Positions 33,470 through 43,144 of a stretch of DNA of 63,206 bases are shown here, piece by piece. Position 1 is the stretch's first letter. Each line of letters opens with the position of its first letter. Source of the stretch: Paludibacteraceae bacterium (GTDB taxonomy: Bacteria > Bacteroidota > Bacteroidia > Bacteroidales > Paludibacteraceae); contig JAFYZR010000124.1 of the NCBI GenBank assembly GCA_017557345.1, positions 1 through 63,206 of the forward strand, in the 5' to 3' direction. Below the pieces are notes generated by a model. The model saw nothing but the letters and a program-made list of their open reading frames with translations. It made no database searches and was not told the DNA's origin. A program made the position numbers and the translations under genes.

Positions 33470-34206
33470 GCAGAACGGCGCATATCATATGGGTTAGTAT
33501 CGGTTTGGCTATCACGGCAGGTCTGCTGATTACTGCAGCTGTGTGGGGCTACAAGATGCGTCCAACGAATGAGGTATGCATGTCGATGGAATACATCATC
33601 GAAGATAAATCGGAACGGTTGTATGTGACAGAATCCGAGTTGCAGCAAGTGTTGAGAGAGGAAAAGATAGAACCTGTGGATTGCTCAACAGAGCAGATAC
33701 AGCTGCATAAGATAGAGAAAGCGATAGCTCGTCATCCAATGGTGCGCACAGCGGAGTGTTATATGACTCCGCGTAACGAAGTGAAGGTGCGGTTGACCCA
33801 ACGTGTTCCTTTGTTGCGCGTGCAAGTGCCGGATAACACGTATTTTATCGATACGGACAGAAAAGTGATGCAGGCACGTGCAATAGTACGAGACAGCGTA
33901 CTAATTGTGACCGGAACGGTAGGCGTGCAGAGTGCATCCCATCAGTTGGCTGACTTCGCAGCATGGCTGCAAAAAGAACCGTACTGGCAGGAAAAAATCC
34001 ATCATGTGTATGTGCAAAACCCGCAGATGGTGTATCTTTACCTGAAAGGTGACCAGCCGCGTGTAGTATTAGGACCGATGAGGGATTATAAGCGAAAACT
34101 GGCTAAACTTCGTATATTCTTCGAGAATGGCGCAGAGGCAACGAAAGATAAACATTATACCGAACTGGACGTCCGTTTTAGGGGCCAAGTTATCGGGAGA
34201 TATTAA
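33466..34206 (+). CDS. ftsQ: Cell division protein FtsQ
   Basis: 246 residues with one N-terminal membrane helix (about 8-29), then a POTRA-like region containing KIEKAIARHPMVRTAECYMTPRNEVKVRLTQRVPLLRV and a C-terminal beta domain. Size, topology and place between murC and ftsA identify FtsQ, the periplasmic linker of the divisome. Sequence similarity in this family is low, so context carries much of the weight. Confidence 0.88.
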   Translation: MSRTAHIIWVSIGLAITAGLLITAAVWGYKMRPTNEVCMSMEYIIEDKSERLYVTESELQQVLREEKIEPVDCSTEQIQLHKIEKAIARHPMVRTAECYMTPRNEVKVRLTQRVPLLRVQVPDNTYFIDTDRKVMQARAIVRDSVLIVTGTVGVQSASHQLADFAAWLQKEPYWQEKIHHVYVQNPQMVYLYLKGDQPRVVLGPMRDYKRKLAKLRIFFENGAEATKDKHYTELDVRFRGQVIGRY

Positions 34207-34228
34207 ACACTAAACCTTACACAAACAA

Positions 34229-35512
34229 ATGGCAAGAAGACAAACAAAAACAGCGGATTCGCTCCCTCTCGTGGCGATAGACATGGGTAGCGATAGCGTA
34301 CGTGCCATGGCAGCACGACGTATTGCGCCAGATCTGTTCCAGATCCTTGGAGTGGAGGAACGGCCGCAAAAAATGGGAAATGTATGCGTGGAGCAAGGTA
34401 TCATCACGCAGTCAAGTAATGCGGGTTATGTGATTGCAGAAGTGCTCAAACTGCTGGCAAACCGTATTGGAGAGGACGAACTTCCTACTGCATTTCTTTC
34501 GGTTGGCGGACAATCGATGCAGATAGTGGCGGTACACTCAAAACGCGACCAGGCAAGACGCAAGGAGATCAGTCAAGCTTTGCTTGACGAGATGGAACAG
34601 GAATGCAAAGAGAAGATAGAACTCCGCAACCCGGACGTGGCTGTTTTAGGCCTTGTCCCGAGTTATTTCAAGTTAGATGGTGTGGAGCAGGATGAACTGC
34701 CTACGCCTGAGCAACGAGCAGCATTGGTGGAAGCACATTATATCGCTTTCTATGGCCGTAAGACAATTGACACACAGCTACAGAAAGCGTTCTCACAAGC
34801 CGGACGTAGTATAGAGCACGCGTTTGTTCGTCCGGAGTGTTTGTTGTCTGCTTTTGCAACCTGCGATGGAAACCATGTGCTGATGAATGGTTGTGCTGTA
34901 CTGGACCTTGGGGCGCAAACCACAAGCCTTACCGTCTATAAGGGCGGTCAGTATCTGTTGAATAAAGTAGTGCCGAAAGGTGGTTACCATATCACGCGTA
35001 TGTTGGAACAACAGGGTATGAGTTTCAATACAGCCGAGGTGCTGAAGAAAAACTATGGCTGTGCCGCTCCGACTTATATCACGAAAAATGTTCGTCTACG
35101 CGTTCCTGCCAGCCCTGAGATAGGCGGAGATATGGTTATCGCATCTCAGGAATTAGCAGAAGCTATTGAACTGAAACTGCAAGAGATTTTGGCGCCACTA
35201 TTGGAAGAACTGAAGAAAGTGGAAAGTCGCATCTCAACACTCTATATAACCGGCGGTGGCAGTATGTTAGCCGGGATTGCAGAGTATATTCAAAGCTTGA
35301 CACCCATTCGCGTGCAATATGGCGCGCATAACTTGCTGCTGCATCGCGATACGGACGAGAAATACCTTTCCCCGCAATATACCTCGCTGGTAGGCACAAT
35401 ATTGCTCGGTCAGGATTATCGCGACAGCCATAAGAATCAATTGGTACGCAAACCGGGATTCTTTGACCGTGTGAAGGAAAGCACATTAGACATGTTTATT
35501 GAAAGCGAATAA
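34229..35512 (+). CDS. ftsA: Cell division protein FtsA
   Basis: 427 residues of the actin-like fold. VAIDMGSDSVRAMAAR is the phosphate-1 loop, SVGGQSMQIV begins the FtsA-specific 1C domain, AVLDLGAQTTSLTVY is phosphate-2 and LYITGGGSMLAGI the adenosine motif. The end, FFDRVKESTLDMFIES, is the amphipathic membrane-targeting helix. FtsA tethers FtsZ polymers to the membrane. ftsZ follows after 15 bases. Confidence 0.96.
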   Translation: MARRQTKTADSLPLVAIDMGSDSVRAMAARRIAPDLFQILGVEERPQKMGNVCVEQGIITQSSNAGYVIAEVLKLLANRIGEDELPTAFLSVGGQSMQIVAVHSKRDQARRKEISQALLDEMEQECKEKIELRNPDVAVLGLVPSYFKLDGVEQDELPTPEQRAALVEAHYIAFYGRKTIDTQLQKAFSQAGRSIEHAFVRPECLLSAFATCDGNHVLMNGCAVLDLGAQTTSLTVYKGGQYLLNKVVPKGGYHITRMLEQQGMSFNTAEVLKKNYGCAAPTYITKNVRLRVPASPEIGGDMVIASQELAEAIELKLQEILAPLLEELKKVESRISTLYITGGGSMLAGIAEYIQSLTPIRVQYGAHNLLLHRDTDEKYLSPQYTSLVGTILLGQDYRDSHKNQLVRKPGFFDRVKESTLDMFIESE

Positions 35513-35527
35513 AATAACACAAAACAT

Positions 35528-36772
35528 ATGGAAGACAATTTAATTACTTTGCCGTTGGAAGGTTTGACGGAAGATAGCATCATCAAGGTGATTGGCGTTG
35601 GTGGTGGCGGTTGTAATGCAGTTAACTACATGCATCGTCAGGGACTGAAGGATGTTTCGTTCCTTGTATGCAATACGGATCGCCAGGTTCTTATTAAATC
35701 ATCTGTACCCAGTAAGTTGCAATTAGGTCCCGGTTTAGGTGCCGGTGGTGATCCTGAGACCGCTCGTCAGTATGCGGAAGAGAGTAGAGATCATATCCGC
35801 GAAGCGCTTAATGACGGCACACAAATGTTGTTCATTACTGCCGGAATGGGTGGTGGAACAGGTACGGGAGCTTCGTCTGTAGTGGCAGAAGTAGCACAGG
35901 AAATGGGTATTCTGACGGTCGGAATCGTAACTATTCCTTTTGCTTTTGAGGGCAAGAAGAAAATCGAGAAAGCCATGACGGGTGTGGCTCGTCTGGCAAA
36001 GCATGTAGATGCGCTTCTCATTATAAATAATGAGAAACTGAAACAGATTTATCCGGAATTGAACTTGCTCAATGCCTTCTCTAAATCGGATGACGTAGTA
36101 GCTAACGCGGCTCGTTCAATAGCCGAAATTATTACTGTTCCCGGATATATCAATACCGACTTTGCAGATGTACGCAATACTTTGCGTAAAGGTGGTGTGG
36201 CCATTATGAATATAGGCCGTGCATCGGGTGAGAAGCGTATTACCAATGCTATTAACGATGCACTTAACTCTCCGTTAGTAAACACGAATGATGTGCATGG
36301 TGCTGAGCGTATTCTATTGCAATTCTACTGCTCGACCGAGCATGCGATTGTGATGGAAGAAATCGACCAGATCAATGAGTTTGTTCAGGAAGTAGGCGAC
36401 GATATCGAAGTACAATGGGGCGCTTCGATTGACGAGACACTCGGCGAGGATGTACGTGTAACGGTCATCGCTACGGGATATAAGGTAGATGGTCTGCCTT
36501 CGGAGAACGAAGAGGAAGGCAAGAAGACCATTTCCGAAGCCATCGAGGAGAATTATCCTCCGCAAATCAATAATCCAATGGAAGACGAGCCGATTCAGAC
36601 GATTGATCTTAGCGGTACACTCTTCCCGTTAGAGGATAAGCCTCGTCAGCCGCGTGAGCATGCTGCTTCTACATCTGCAGAGGATGTAGTAATCACCATT
36701 GAAGATGAGACCAAAGCGGATGAAGGCGATAAAGCGGAACATCGTCCGTTTGGATGGATTAGAAGAAAATAA
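35528..36772 (+). CDS. ftsZ: Cell division GTPase FtsZ
   Basis: 414 residues. IKVIGVGGGGCNAVNYM opens the nucleotide-binding domain, GMGGGTGTGASSVVAEVAQ is the tubulin signature, and NTDFADVRNTLRKGGVAIMNIG with GEDVRVTVIATGY gives the T7 region and C-terminal domain. A variable acidic linker of about 70 residues leads to the terminal peptide HRPFGWIRRK, which should bind FtsA. It forms the Z ring. Confidence 0.98.
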   Translation: MEDNLITLPLEGLTEDSIIKVIGVGGGGCNAVNYMHRQGLKDVSFLVCNTDRQVLIKSSVPSKLQLGPGLGAGGDPETARQYAEESRDHIREALNDGTQMLFITAGMGGGTGTGASSVVAEVAQEMGILTVGIVTIPFAFEGKKKIEKAMTGVARLAKHVDALLIINNEKLKQIYPELNLLNAFSKSDDVVANAARSIAEIITVPGYINTDFADVRNTLRKGGVAIMNIGRASGEKRITNAINDALNSPLVNTNDVHGAERILLQFYCSTEHAIVMEEIDQINEFVQEVGDDIEVQWGASIDETLGEDVRVTVIATGYKVDGLPSENEEEGKKTISEAIEENYPPQINNPMEDEPIQTIDLSGTLFPLEDKPRQPREHAASTSAEDVVITIEDETKADEGDKAEHRPFGWIRRK

Positions 36773-36789
36773 CTGATTTCTAAAAACAT

Positions 36790-37767
36790 ATGGAAAAACA
36801 AAAAATCGAGCCCTCCGTGGGTAAAGAAATGAATTTCTGGGACTTATGCGTGACCATCGGTCGTGCTATAGGTCGCCTTGGCATCGCTTGTTGGCATGTG
36901 TTAAGACGAATGATTCGCCTGACATACCGTTTCTGGTGGCTAGTGGTGCCGATTGTAATCCTTGCTCTTGTGGGCGGATATTTCTACAGTCGTTATGATA
37001 ACACCACCTTCCGTATCAATGGCGTAGCATTGCTTAACGGACCAACCATCCAGCAGTTTGAAGATGCTTATGCTCCGTTACGTTCGCAGCAGCTTTTGCC
37101 GGAAGATGCGCCTATTGCGCCGTATTTGTATGGAGGATGTGTGCATCATTTTGAAACCTTCCGCGTGATTGACTCCAGACATGATGAGACAGCGGATTAT
37201 ATTGATTTCAAGCGTAAGAGCAAGCCAACGGACACGACGAATGTTCAGATGCAAGACCGTCTTTGTATTCAATTCCGCATCAAAGTACGTGATATGACGG
37301 GTATTCCGTATATAGAGGATGCGTTGTTGGCTACTCTGAATGCTAATCCGGTTTTGCAGCAGGCATATGAGTCTTATCTTGTGAATCTTCGTGAAGAAGT
37401 GGCATTTAACCATCGTCAGTTCTATAAACTCGATAGTTTGACGAGTTGCTACTATTATAATGTGGCATCAGCAACCATTCCCAGTGTGCCGGCAGAGAAT
37501 AGCGTAGCGTTTGTAGGAGATCGCAAAGTAAGACTATTCCTCAATCAGATCTACCAGCAACATGATCATATGCAACGCATAGATCATCGTTTGCAAATGG
37601 CAACGGCTCCGGTAGTATTGGAGAACCATCTTGCTGTCGATCCGAAACCCGTTATGGGACGCAAGAAATGCCTTGCAATATTCTTCTTGTTAAGTTGGGG
37701 ATTCGCTTGCTTGTTAGCTGAGATTATTGACCAGCGCAAAGAGATTATCGCTTGGTTGAAGAAATAA
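36790..37767 (+). CDS. Two-helix membrane protein with Wzz-like topology, unknown function
   Basis: 325 residues. A membrane helix at about 49-68 (FWWLVVPIVILALVGGYFYS) and one at about 295-312 (CLAIFFLLSWGFACLLAEII) enclose a periplasmic region of about 225 residues, the layout of Wzz/chain-length determinant proteins. The periplasmic part has helical stretches but no motif I can name. It lies 17 bases after ftsZ, so co-expression with division genes is likely. It meets the leftward DedA gene end to end (3 bases apart). Confidence 0.7.
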   Translation: MEKQKIEPSVGKEMNFWDLCVTIGRAIGRLGIACWHVLRRMIRLTYRFWWLVVPIVILALVGGYFYSRYDNTTFRINGVALLNGPTIQQFEDAYAPLRSQQLLPEDAPIAPYLYGGCVHHFETFRVIDSRHDETADYIDFKRKSKPTDTTNVQMQDRLCIQFRIKVRDMTGIPYIEDALLATLNANPVLQQAYESYLVNLREEVAFNHRQFYKLDSLTSCYYYNVASATIPSVPAENSVAFVGDRKVRLFLNQIYQQHDHMQRIDHRLQMATAPVVLENHLAVDPKPVMGRKKCLAIFFLLSWGFACLLAEIIDQRKEIIAWLKK

Positions 37768-37770
37768 CCT

Positions 37771-38424
37771 TTAAGCGCGTTTGGAACGTTTAATAAGCCA
37801 ACGTACCAAGTAATAAAGAATAACTGCTCCAAGCAGAATTAATATGGCCACGCTTAGTTCGTGGCTATATTTTTTTATCAAGTCCATCTGACCTGCTGCC
37901 ACATAACCTACCGCTGCCAGTACACAATTCCAAATAAATGCGCCAAGGAATGTCCACCATAGGAAAGAACCGAAGTTCATGCGGCTTAAACCGGCAGGGA
38001 TAGAAATCAATTGGCGAATACCCGGAATGAATCGGCCGACAAAGGTAGAGACATTTCCTTTTTCACGGAAATATTCTTCTGCACGCTCCAGTTTCTCGCT
38101 GGATAGCAGGCATAAATGACCGAGTTTGCTATCTGCAAATTTATAGATAATAAGCCGTCCGAGCCAAACGGAAAGACCATAGTTGATGATGGCACCAATC
38201 ATAGCGCCCAGTGTGCCGAAAAGAACAATCAGCAGCACATCAATGGGATAATTTCCTGTTGCGCACAATACACTCTCCGGTTGGCCGGCTACGAAGGCTG
38301 CAGGCGGAATGACTACTTCGCTGGGGAAGGGTATAAACGACGACTCAACAGCCATCAACGCAGTTATCGACGCATAATTCATATGCGCCGAATACCACGC
38401 GATAATATTATCTACTAAACTCAT
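37771..38424 (-). CDS. DedA family membrane protein
   Basis: 217 residues. The DedA/SNARE-associated (VTT) domain shows ESSFIPFPSEVVIPPAAFVAG, the charged re-entrant motif FREKGNVSTFVGRFIPGIRQLISIPAGLSRM and several membrane helices. Recent work links DedA proteins to undecaprenyl phosphate and phospholipid translocation. It immediately follows the antiporter gene (stop and start are adjacent bases at 38425/38424) in a leftward operon with lepA. Confidence 0.92.
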   Translation of the reverse strand: MSLVDNIIAWYSAHMNYASITALMAVESSFIPFPSEVVIPPAAFVAGQPESVLCATGNYPIDVLLIVLFGTLGAMIGAIINYGLSVWLGRLIIYKFADSKLGHLCLLSSEKLERAEEYFREKGNVSTFVGRFIPGIRQLISIPAGLSRMNFGSFLWWTFLGAFIWNCVLAAVGYVAAGQMDLIKKYSHELSVAILILLGAVILYYLVRWLIKRSKRA

Positions 38425-39729
38425 TTAAATAAAAATCAATTGAACGATGATATAAACCGGCAACAGGATGATTAAACTAAATTTAATCATATATCCGAAG
38501 AATGACGGCATATCGATACCTTCCTGCTCTGCGATGGACTTCACCATAAAGTTAGGCCCGTTGCCAATATAAGTCAAAGCGCCAAAGAAGACAGCACCCA
38601 TAGAAATGGCTTTCATGAACTCAGGTGCTATGCCAGCGACAGCAGTTGCTGCATCAACTGGTAAGGTAGTTGCCGTTGCATGGAATACCATTGCCGTAGG
38701 TGCATTATCCAGGAACGCACTTAAAGCTCCGGTGCAGTAAACAAATTGCCAAGGAGCGTGAACAGGAAGCGGATTTTGCTGCAAGAACATTAATGCCGGT
38801 GTCATCGTGGCAAAAATACCCAGGAATACGCAGGCTACCTCCAGAATAGGTGTCCATGAGTAGTTATTCTTCACGCGTATCTCGCGTTTCGTAGTTAGCC
38901 AGGAAATGCCGATAATGGCAATAAATGCCCATTCACGCAGCAGTTTCACATACCATGGAGCATCGTGCGCACCCATCGCAGGAATATAGGTGGAGTTGAT
39001 GAACATCGTTGAAGCGATAACGCATAGCAGCCAAACGATATTAATCAAGCCACTGACTTGCAGTTTCCCAGCCTCTCGCACATCCGCCATGAGGTTCTCT
39101 GTCGGCTCTTTCTTATAGAAATAAACGTCAATCAGGAAATAGATAAGCAGCAACAACGCGCCTGTTACGGCCCATTCGGGCAGCATATTTTGCATCCACC
39201 ACATGAAAGGCGTACCTTTTTGGAAGAGCAGGAACAAAGGAGGATCTCCTAAAGGAGATAACAAACCGCCGCAGTTCGCCACAATGGCGATGAAGAAAAG
39301 CACGGTATGTACGCGGTATTTGCGTTGCTGAATAGTAGCCAGCAAAAGGCGAATCAGTAACATTGCTGCGCCTGTCGTTCCCATAAACGAAGCCAGCACC
39401 CAACCGATGGCTAAAATAATGGTGTTTGTCTGTGGCGTGGCTTTCAAGTCTCCGCGGATACAGATACCTCCGGTCGTAACGAAAAGCGCCATAAGCAGCA
39501 AGATAAACGGCACGTAGTCATAAATCATCTGATGAATCAGTTCATGGCTCATTCCGTTCACGCACAGCCAAAAACCAACCGGCACGCCGAGGATCAATGA
39601 GACATACAATTTGTGCAAGTTGTTTTCCCACCATTCACCTACATGCGGGATTAGCGGCAACACCGCTATGCATAGCAGCATTACCACAAATGGAATCAAC
39701 ATCCACGCAGGAATCAAATGTTCTAACAT
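38425..39729 (-). CDS. NhaD-like sodium:proton antiporter (CitMHS-type)
   Basis: 434 residues with about 11-12 membrane helices. Segments GGLLSPLGDPPLFLLFQKG and GALSAFLDNAPTAMVFHATAT are the paired polar loops of the ion transporter superfamily, and LTYIGNGPNFMVKSIAEQ is typical of NhaD-type Na+/H+ antiporters of Bacteroidota. It should export sodium with proton entry. It lies 11 bases after lepA on the minus strand. Confidence 0.87.
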   Translation of the reverse strand: MLEHLIPAWMLIPFVVMLLCIAVLPLIPHVGEWWENNLHKLYVSLILGVPVGFWLCVNGMSHELIHQMIYDYVPFILLLMALFVTTGGICIRGDLKATPQTNTIILAIGWVLASFMGTTGAAMLLIRLLLATIQQRKYRVHTVLFFIAIVANCGGLLSPLGDPPLFLLFQKGTPFMWWMQNMLPEWAVTGALLLLIYFLIDVYFYKKEPTENLMADVREAGKLQVSGLINIVWLLCVIASTMFINSTYIPAMGAHDAPWYVKLLREWAFIAIIGISWLTTKREIRVKNNYSWTPILEVACVFLGIFATMTPALMFLQQNPLPVHAPWQFVYCTGALSAFLDNAPTAMVFHATATTLPVDAATAVAGIAPEFMKAISMGAVFFGALTYIGNGPNFMVKSIAEQEGIDMPSFFGYMIKFSLIILLPVYIIVQLIFI

Positions 39730-39740
39730 AGTATTTTGTT

Positions 39741-41516
39741 TTAGTCTAATTTCAATACAGCAAGGAACGCTTTCTGTGGTACTTCGACGTTACCTATTTG
39801 TTTCATGCGCTTCTTCCCTCGTTTCTGTTTCTCAAGCAGTTTACGTTTACGACTTACGTCGCCGCCGTAACATTTTGCCAACACATCCTTGCGAACCTGC
39901 TTGACCGTTTCGCGTGCAATTATCTTCGCACCAATTGCCGCTTGTATCGCAATATCGAATTGCTGACGAGGAAGAAGCTCTTTGAGCTTCTCGCACATAC
40001 GACGACCGAAATCAACGGCATTATCGCGATGGGTGAGGGTAGAAAGCGCATCTACTTGTTCTCCGTTCAGCAAGATGTCCAATTTTACAAGGTTAGACGG
40101 ACGGAATCCGTTCATGTGCCAATCAAATGACGCGTAGCCTTTGGAAATAGATTTCAACTTGTCGTAGAAGTCAATGACTATCTCGCCCAATGGCATATCG
40201 AACAGCAATTCCATGCGGTTGCCTGAAATGTATTCCTGTTTGACCAGTTCTCCGCGTTTACCCAGACAAAGCGTCATGATCGGACCTATATAATCGGCAG
40301 TGGTGATGATCGACGCACGGATGTACGGCTCTTCGATGCGGTCAATCTCCGTCAAATCCGGCATGCCGGCAGGATTATGCACCTCTACCATTCCTCCGTC
40401 TTTGGTATAGACATTATAACTTACGTTCGGAACGGTGGTAATCACATCCATGTCGAATTCGCGGTCTAAGCGCTCCTGGATAATCTCCATGTGCAGCAAT
40501 CCTAGGAATCCGCAACGGAAACCGAAACCAAGCGCCATCGAACTTTCCGGCTGGAAAGTAAGGCTGGCATCGTTCAGTTGCAGTTTCTCGAGCGAAGCTC
40601 GTAGGTCCTCATAATCTTCCGATTCAATAGGATAAACACCCGCAAAGACCATCGGTTTGGCTTCTTCGAAGCCGGCTATTGCCTTGTCGCACGGACGAGC
40701 TACGTGTGTAATTGTATCACCCACTTTTACTTCCGTACTCGTTTTTATGCCCGAAATGATATAACCTACGTTGCCGGCGCTTATCTCTTTGCGCGGGCTC
40801 ATGTCGAGTTTGAGAATGCCAATCTCATCCGCGTCGTACTCCTTACCTGTATTCACGAAACGCACGCGGTCGCCTGTATGCATGGTGCCGTTCACCACTT
40901 TGAAATAGGCAATGATGCCACGGAAGGAATTGAAAACCGAGTCAAACACAAGGCATTGCAATGGCGCGCTTGGATCACCCACAGGCGCAGGGATACGCTC
41001 AATGATGGCATCTAAGATCTCCGGAACTCCTTCACCAGTCTTGGCGGAACAACGTAGGATCTCCTCGCGTTTACAGCCCAGCAGATCCACTATCTCATCT
41101 TCCACGCGTTCCGGCATGGCATTCTCCATGTCGCATTTGTTGAGCACAGGAATAATCTCCAAGTCGTGCTCAATGGCCATGTATAGATTGCTAATTGTCT
41201 GTGCCTGCACGCCTTGCGTGGCATCGACCACGAGCACCGCTCCTTCACAGGCGGCAATACTACGGCTTACTTCGTATGAAAAATCCACGTGCCCCGGAGT
41301 GTCAATCAGATTAAGGGTGTAACCCTTATGGTCCATTTGTATGGCATGGCTCTTTATCGTGATGCCACGCTCTTTCTCCAACTCCATGTCGTCAAGCACT
41401 TGTGCTTCCATGCTACGTACGTCAACCGTTCCGGTCAACTCCAACATTCTATCCGCCAAGGTGCTTTTCCCGTGGTCTATATGTGCAATGATACAAAAAT
41501 TCCGAATCTTATCCAT
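39741..41516 (-). CDS. lepA: Elongation factor 4 (LepA) GTPase
   Basis: 591 residues, full length. [17 protein letters not shown] is G1, [16 protein letters not shown]3 and [18 protein letters not shown]4 with the LepA-specific extension; the C-terminal unique domain includes [30 protein letters not shown]4 acts on stalled or newly starting ribosomes. It begins three bases after the upstream secreted-protein gene ends, so the leftward operon appears to run from 42704 to 37771. Confidence 0.97.
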   Translation of the reverse strand: MDKIRNFCIIAHIDHGKSTLADRMLELTGTVDVRSMEAQVLDDMELEKERGITIKSHAIQMDHKGYTLNLIDTPGHVDFSYEVSRSIAACEGAVLVVDATQGVQAQTISNLYMAIEHDLEIIPVLNKCDMENAMPERVEDEIVDLLGCKREEILRCSAKTGEGVPEILDAIIERIPAPVGDPSAPLQCLVFDSVFNSFRGIIAYFKVVNGTMHTGDRVRFVNTGKEYDADEIGILKLDMSPRKEISAGNVGYIISGIKTSTEVKVGDTITHVARPCDKAIAGFEEAKPMVFAGVYPIESEDYEDLRASLEKLQLNDASLTFQPESSMALGFGFRCGFLGLLHMEIIQERLDREFDMDVITTVPNVSYNVYTKDGGMVEVHNPAGMPDLTEIDRIEEPYIRASIITTADYIGPIMTLCLGKRGELVKQEYISGNRMELLFDMPLGEIVIDFYDKLKSISKGYASFDWHMNGFRPSNLVKLDILLNGEQVDALSTLTHRDNAVDFGRRMCEKLKELLPRQQFDIAIQAAIGAKIIARETVKQVRKDVLAKCYGGDVSRKRKLLEKQKRGKKRMKQIGNVEVPQKAFLAVLKLD

Positions 41517-41519
41517 GTT

Positions 41520-42704
41520 TTATTTACTTGCTTTTTCCTTAACAAGCATTTTGCGGATGTTTTTGAGAACGGTGGTACTGGTATTCAGCCCCTTGGTGTC
41601 GGCGTCTAAATTGTATGTCCACATCAGTTCCGGTCTAGAGGATTCCATCTTGATATATATGGTATTATCGAGCGCGTGCTCTCTGGGTATATCATCAAAA
41701 TAGATATATCCCTCGGGCATGTTGCTTCGCCAGAGCATCCAAATCTTGTTTTCTTTGAAAAATTTCTGCAAATTTGCCATTCCGGCTATCATCTCATCCA
41801 CCGTCTGAATAGCCTGGTCAATATTGCTGCCGAGCTGTAGCAAGGCACCTTGCATTGTGGATGGATCTTCTATGGTATATTTCCAATGCGGCCGGAAACC
41901 ATCCAAGTCGGCGGGGAAAATATCAGCATCTTTCTCTTCAGGGATGTATTCGCGGCGGAAGAGATACATCTCCGAGCCGCCGAAACCAACCCATGCACAC
42001 GAACCCAGATAAACTGCATATATCGGAGAGGAGAAACGCACTTCGCCATTGCCTTGTTCATTCTCCCAGGAAGCCATCTCATTCGGTTCCGGGAATGCTT
42101 CGATATCTTGGATGAAATGCCGTATCTGCTTGAGCGAGAGGAAGGCGGGTTCTAATTCTGTAGAGGAGATAAAAACACCTTTTACGGCACCTAAACCACC
42201 TACCGTACCGTAACGGATACGAAAGAGTGTCTCTTCATGATCGACAAGTTTGGAATAATGCTCCTCGTAGAATATTTTGCCATTTTTGCTGATCATCTTA
42301 AATGCATTTCCATTGAGGGAGTTGCCGGCTTTTTTTGTCTGCGTTATTTCTTCCAGGGAGCGCAGGGTAGCAATGGCTCCTTCTTTCGTGCTGCCTAAGA
42401 AATAGACGGCGCCATTGCCGGATTCCTGGTTGATATACGTTGTGTTGGCGGTATATGCGCTATAATCTGTATAACCGATAACATAGATGGCGAATCCCAC
42501 ATGTTTGCCGTCTTTCTGCAAAGCATAGAGCACAGAGGGCAGGAAGGTGGCGGACTGCTTCATAGAGTCCAGACGAAGGTACTGATACTCACCGCCGAAA
42601 ATATTCGGTGTGAAGATTTTCATGTTCTTTTTAGCGCATAGTGTGCACGCCAAAACCAAACTCAAAAAGAGAGAGACAAATCTGTTTTTCATAATTGTTC
42701 TCAT
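41520..42704 (-). CDS. Exported protein of unknown function upstream of lepA
   Basis: 394 residues from ATG 42704 (or ATG 42692); the frame extends to 42974 but that part crosses the promoter and a repeat, so it is rejected. The signal peptide is NRFVSLFLSLVLACTLCAKK, possibly a lipoprotein signal. The mature protein is a mix of beta and helix with repeated use of IYxxY and SSP motifs and resembles DUF4836-type Bacteroidales proteins only loosely. No function can be given. Its promoter bears a -7 palindrome. Confidence 0.75.
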   Translation of the reverse strand: MRTIMKNRFVSLFLSLVLACTLCAKKNMKIFTPNIFGGEYQYLRLDSMKQSATFLPSVLYALQKDGKHVGFAIYVIGYTDYSAYTANTTYINQESGNGAVYFLGSTKEGAIATLRSLEEITQTKKAGNSLNGNAFKMISKNGKIFYEEHYSKLVDHEETLFRIRYGTVGGLGAVKGVFISSTELEPAFLSLKQIRHFIQDIEAFPEPNEMASWENEQGNGEVRFSSPIYAVYLGSCAWVGFGGSEMYLFRREYIPEEKDADIFPADLDGFRPHWKYTIEDPSTMQGALLQLGSNIDQAIQTVDEMIAGMANLQKFFKENKIWMLWRSNMPEGYIYFDDIPREHALDNTIYIKMESSRPELMWTYNLDADTKGLNTSTTVLKNIRKMLVKEKASK

Positions 42705-42727
42705 TTTATTGCAAACCTTTGCGGGTG

Positions 42728-42759
42728 CAAAGGTAGTAAAAAAAAATGACATATGCAAG
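42728..42759 (-). promoter_or_regulatory. Promoter of the exported protein-lepA operon
   Basis: Minus strand CTTGCATATGTC (-33 core 42756-42759), 20-base spacer, TACCTTTG (42728-42735). The -7 box is one arm of the palindrome at 42715-42734 (ACCTTTGC-N4-GCAAAGGT). Confidence 0.88.
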
Positions 42760-42810
42760 AAAAAAGTGTCCAAAGGCATTTTTTTTGTGTAATTTGCAAG
42801 TCCAAAACCC

Positions 42811-42854
42811 CGACATAATACCGACATAATACCGATAAGATACCGATTAATAAT
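42811..42854. repeat. Four 11-bp CGA units, relative of the dispersed element
   Basis: CGACATAATAC twice, then CGATAAGATAC and CGATTAATAAT, without the flanking AACATTTT repeats. It lies between divergent promoters. Confidence 0.88.
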
Positions 42855-42882
42855 GTTAAAGTGTACGAAAATGGTTGCAAAA

Positions 42883-42914
42883 TTTGCGTATATGAAAAAA
42901 AAGTCGTACCTTTG
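42883..42914 (+). promoter_or_regulatory. Promoter of the small membrane protein-skp-wzi operon
   Basis: TTTG (42883-42886), 20-base spacer, TACCTTTG (42907-42914). CCTTTGC (42909-42915) and GCAAAGG (42928-42934) form the outer arms and GCCAA/TTGGC the inner arms of an inverted repeat that ends right at the ATG. Confidence 0.88.
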
Positions 42915-42934
42915 CAGCCAAATTGGCGCAAAGG

Positions 42935-43132
42935 ATGAAAATTCTGTTGGCGATATTAGCAATTGGCCTGGCAATTATTTTGCTGTGCGTAGGGGTTATC
43001 TTCCGCAAAGACCATACGTTTCGCTCACAGCATATTCATGAAAATGAACGCATGAAACGCGATAACATCCATTGCGCCATTGCCGAGGACAAGATAGCGC
43101 GTAAAAGCGCCGCTAAAAAGATAAAAAGTTAA
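42935..43132 (+). CDS. Small single-pass membrane protein
   Basis: 65 residues from ATG 42935; an in-frame TTG at 42923 is close to the predicted transcription start. One membrane helix (about 2-24, KILLAILAIGLAIILLCVGVI) is followed by a basic cytoplasmic or periplasmic tail with His and Cys (HIHENERMKRDNIHCAIAE). Such small proteins often accompany OmpH genes in Bacteroidales, but I cannot name a function. The leader is only about 15 bases. The Skp-like gene starts 12 bases on. Confidence 0.65.
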   Translation: MKILLAILAIGLAIILLCVGVIFRKDHTFRSQHIHENERMKRDNIHCAIAEDKIARKSAAKKIKS

Positions 43133-43144
43133 ATAAACATATTT

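Noticed and set aside
42705-42974. Upstream extension of the protein ending at 41520
   Set aside because: It runs through the promoter (42728-42759) and the CGA array, and the signal peptide begins only at about 42704-42692.
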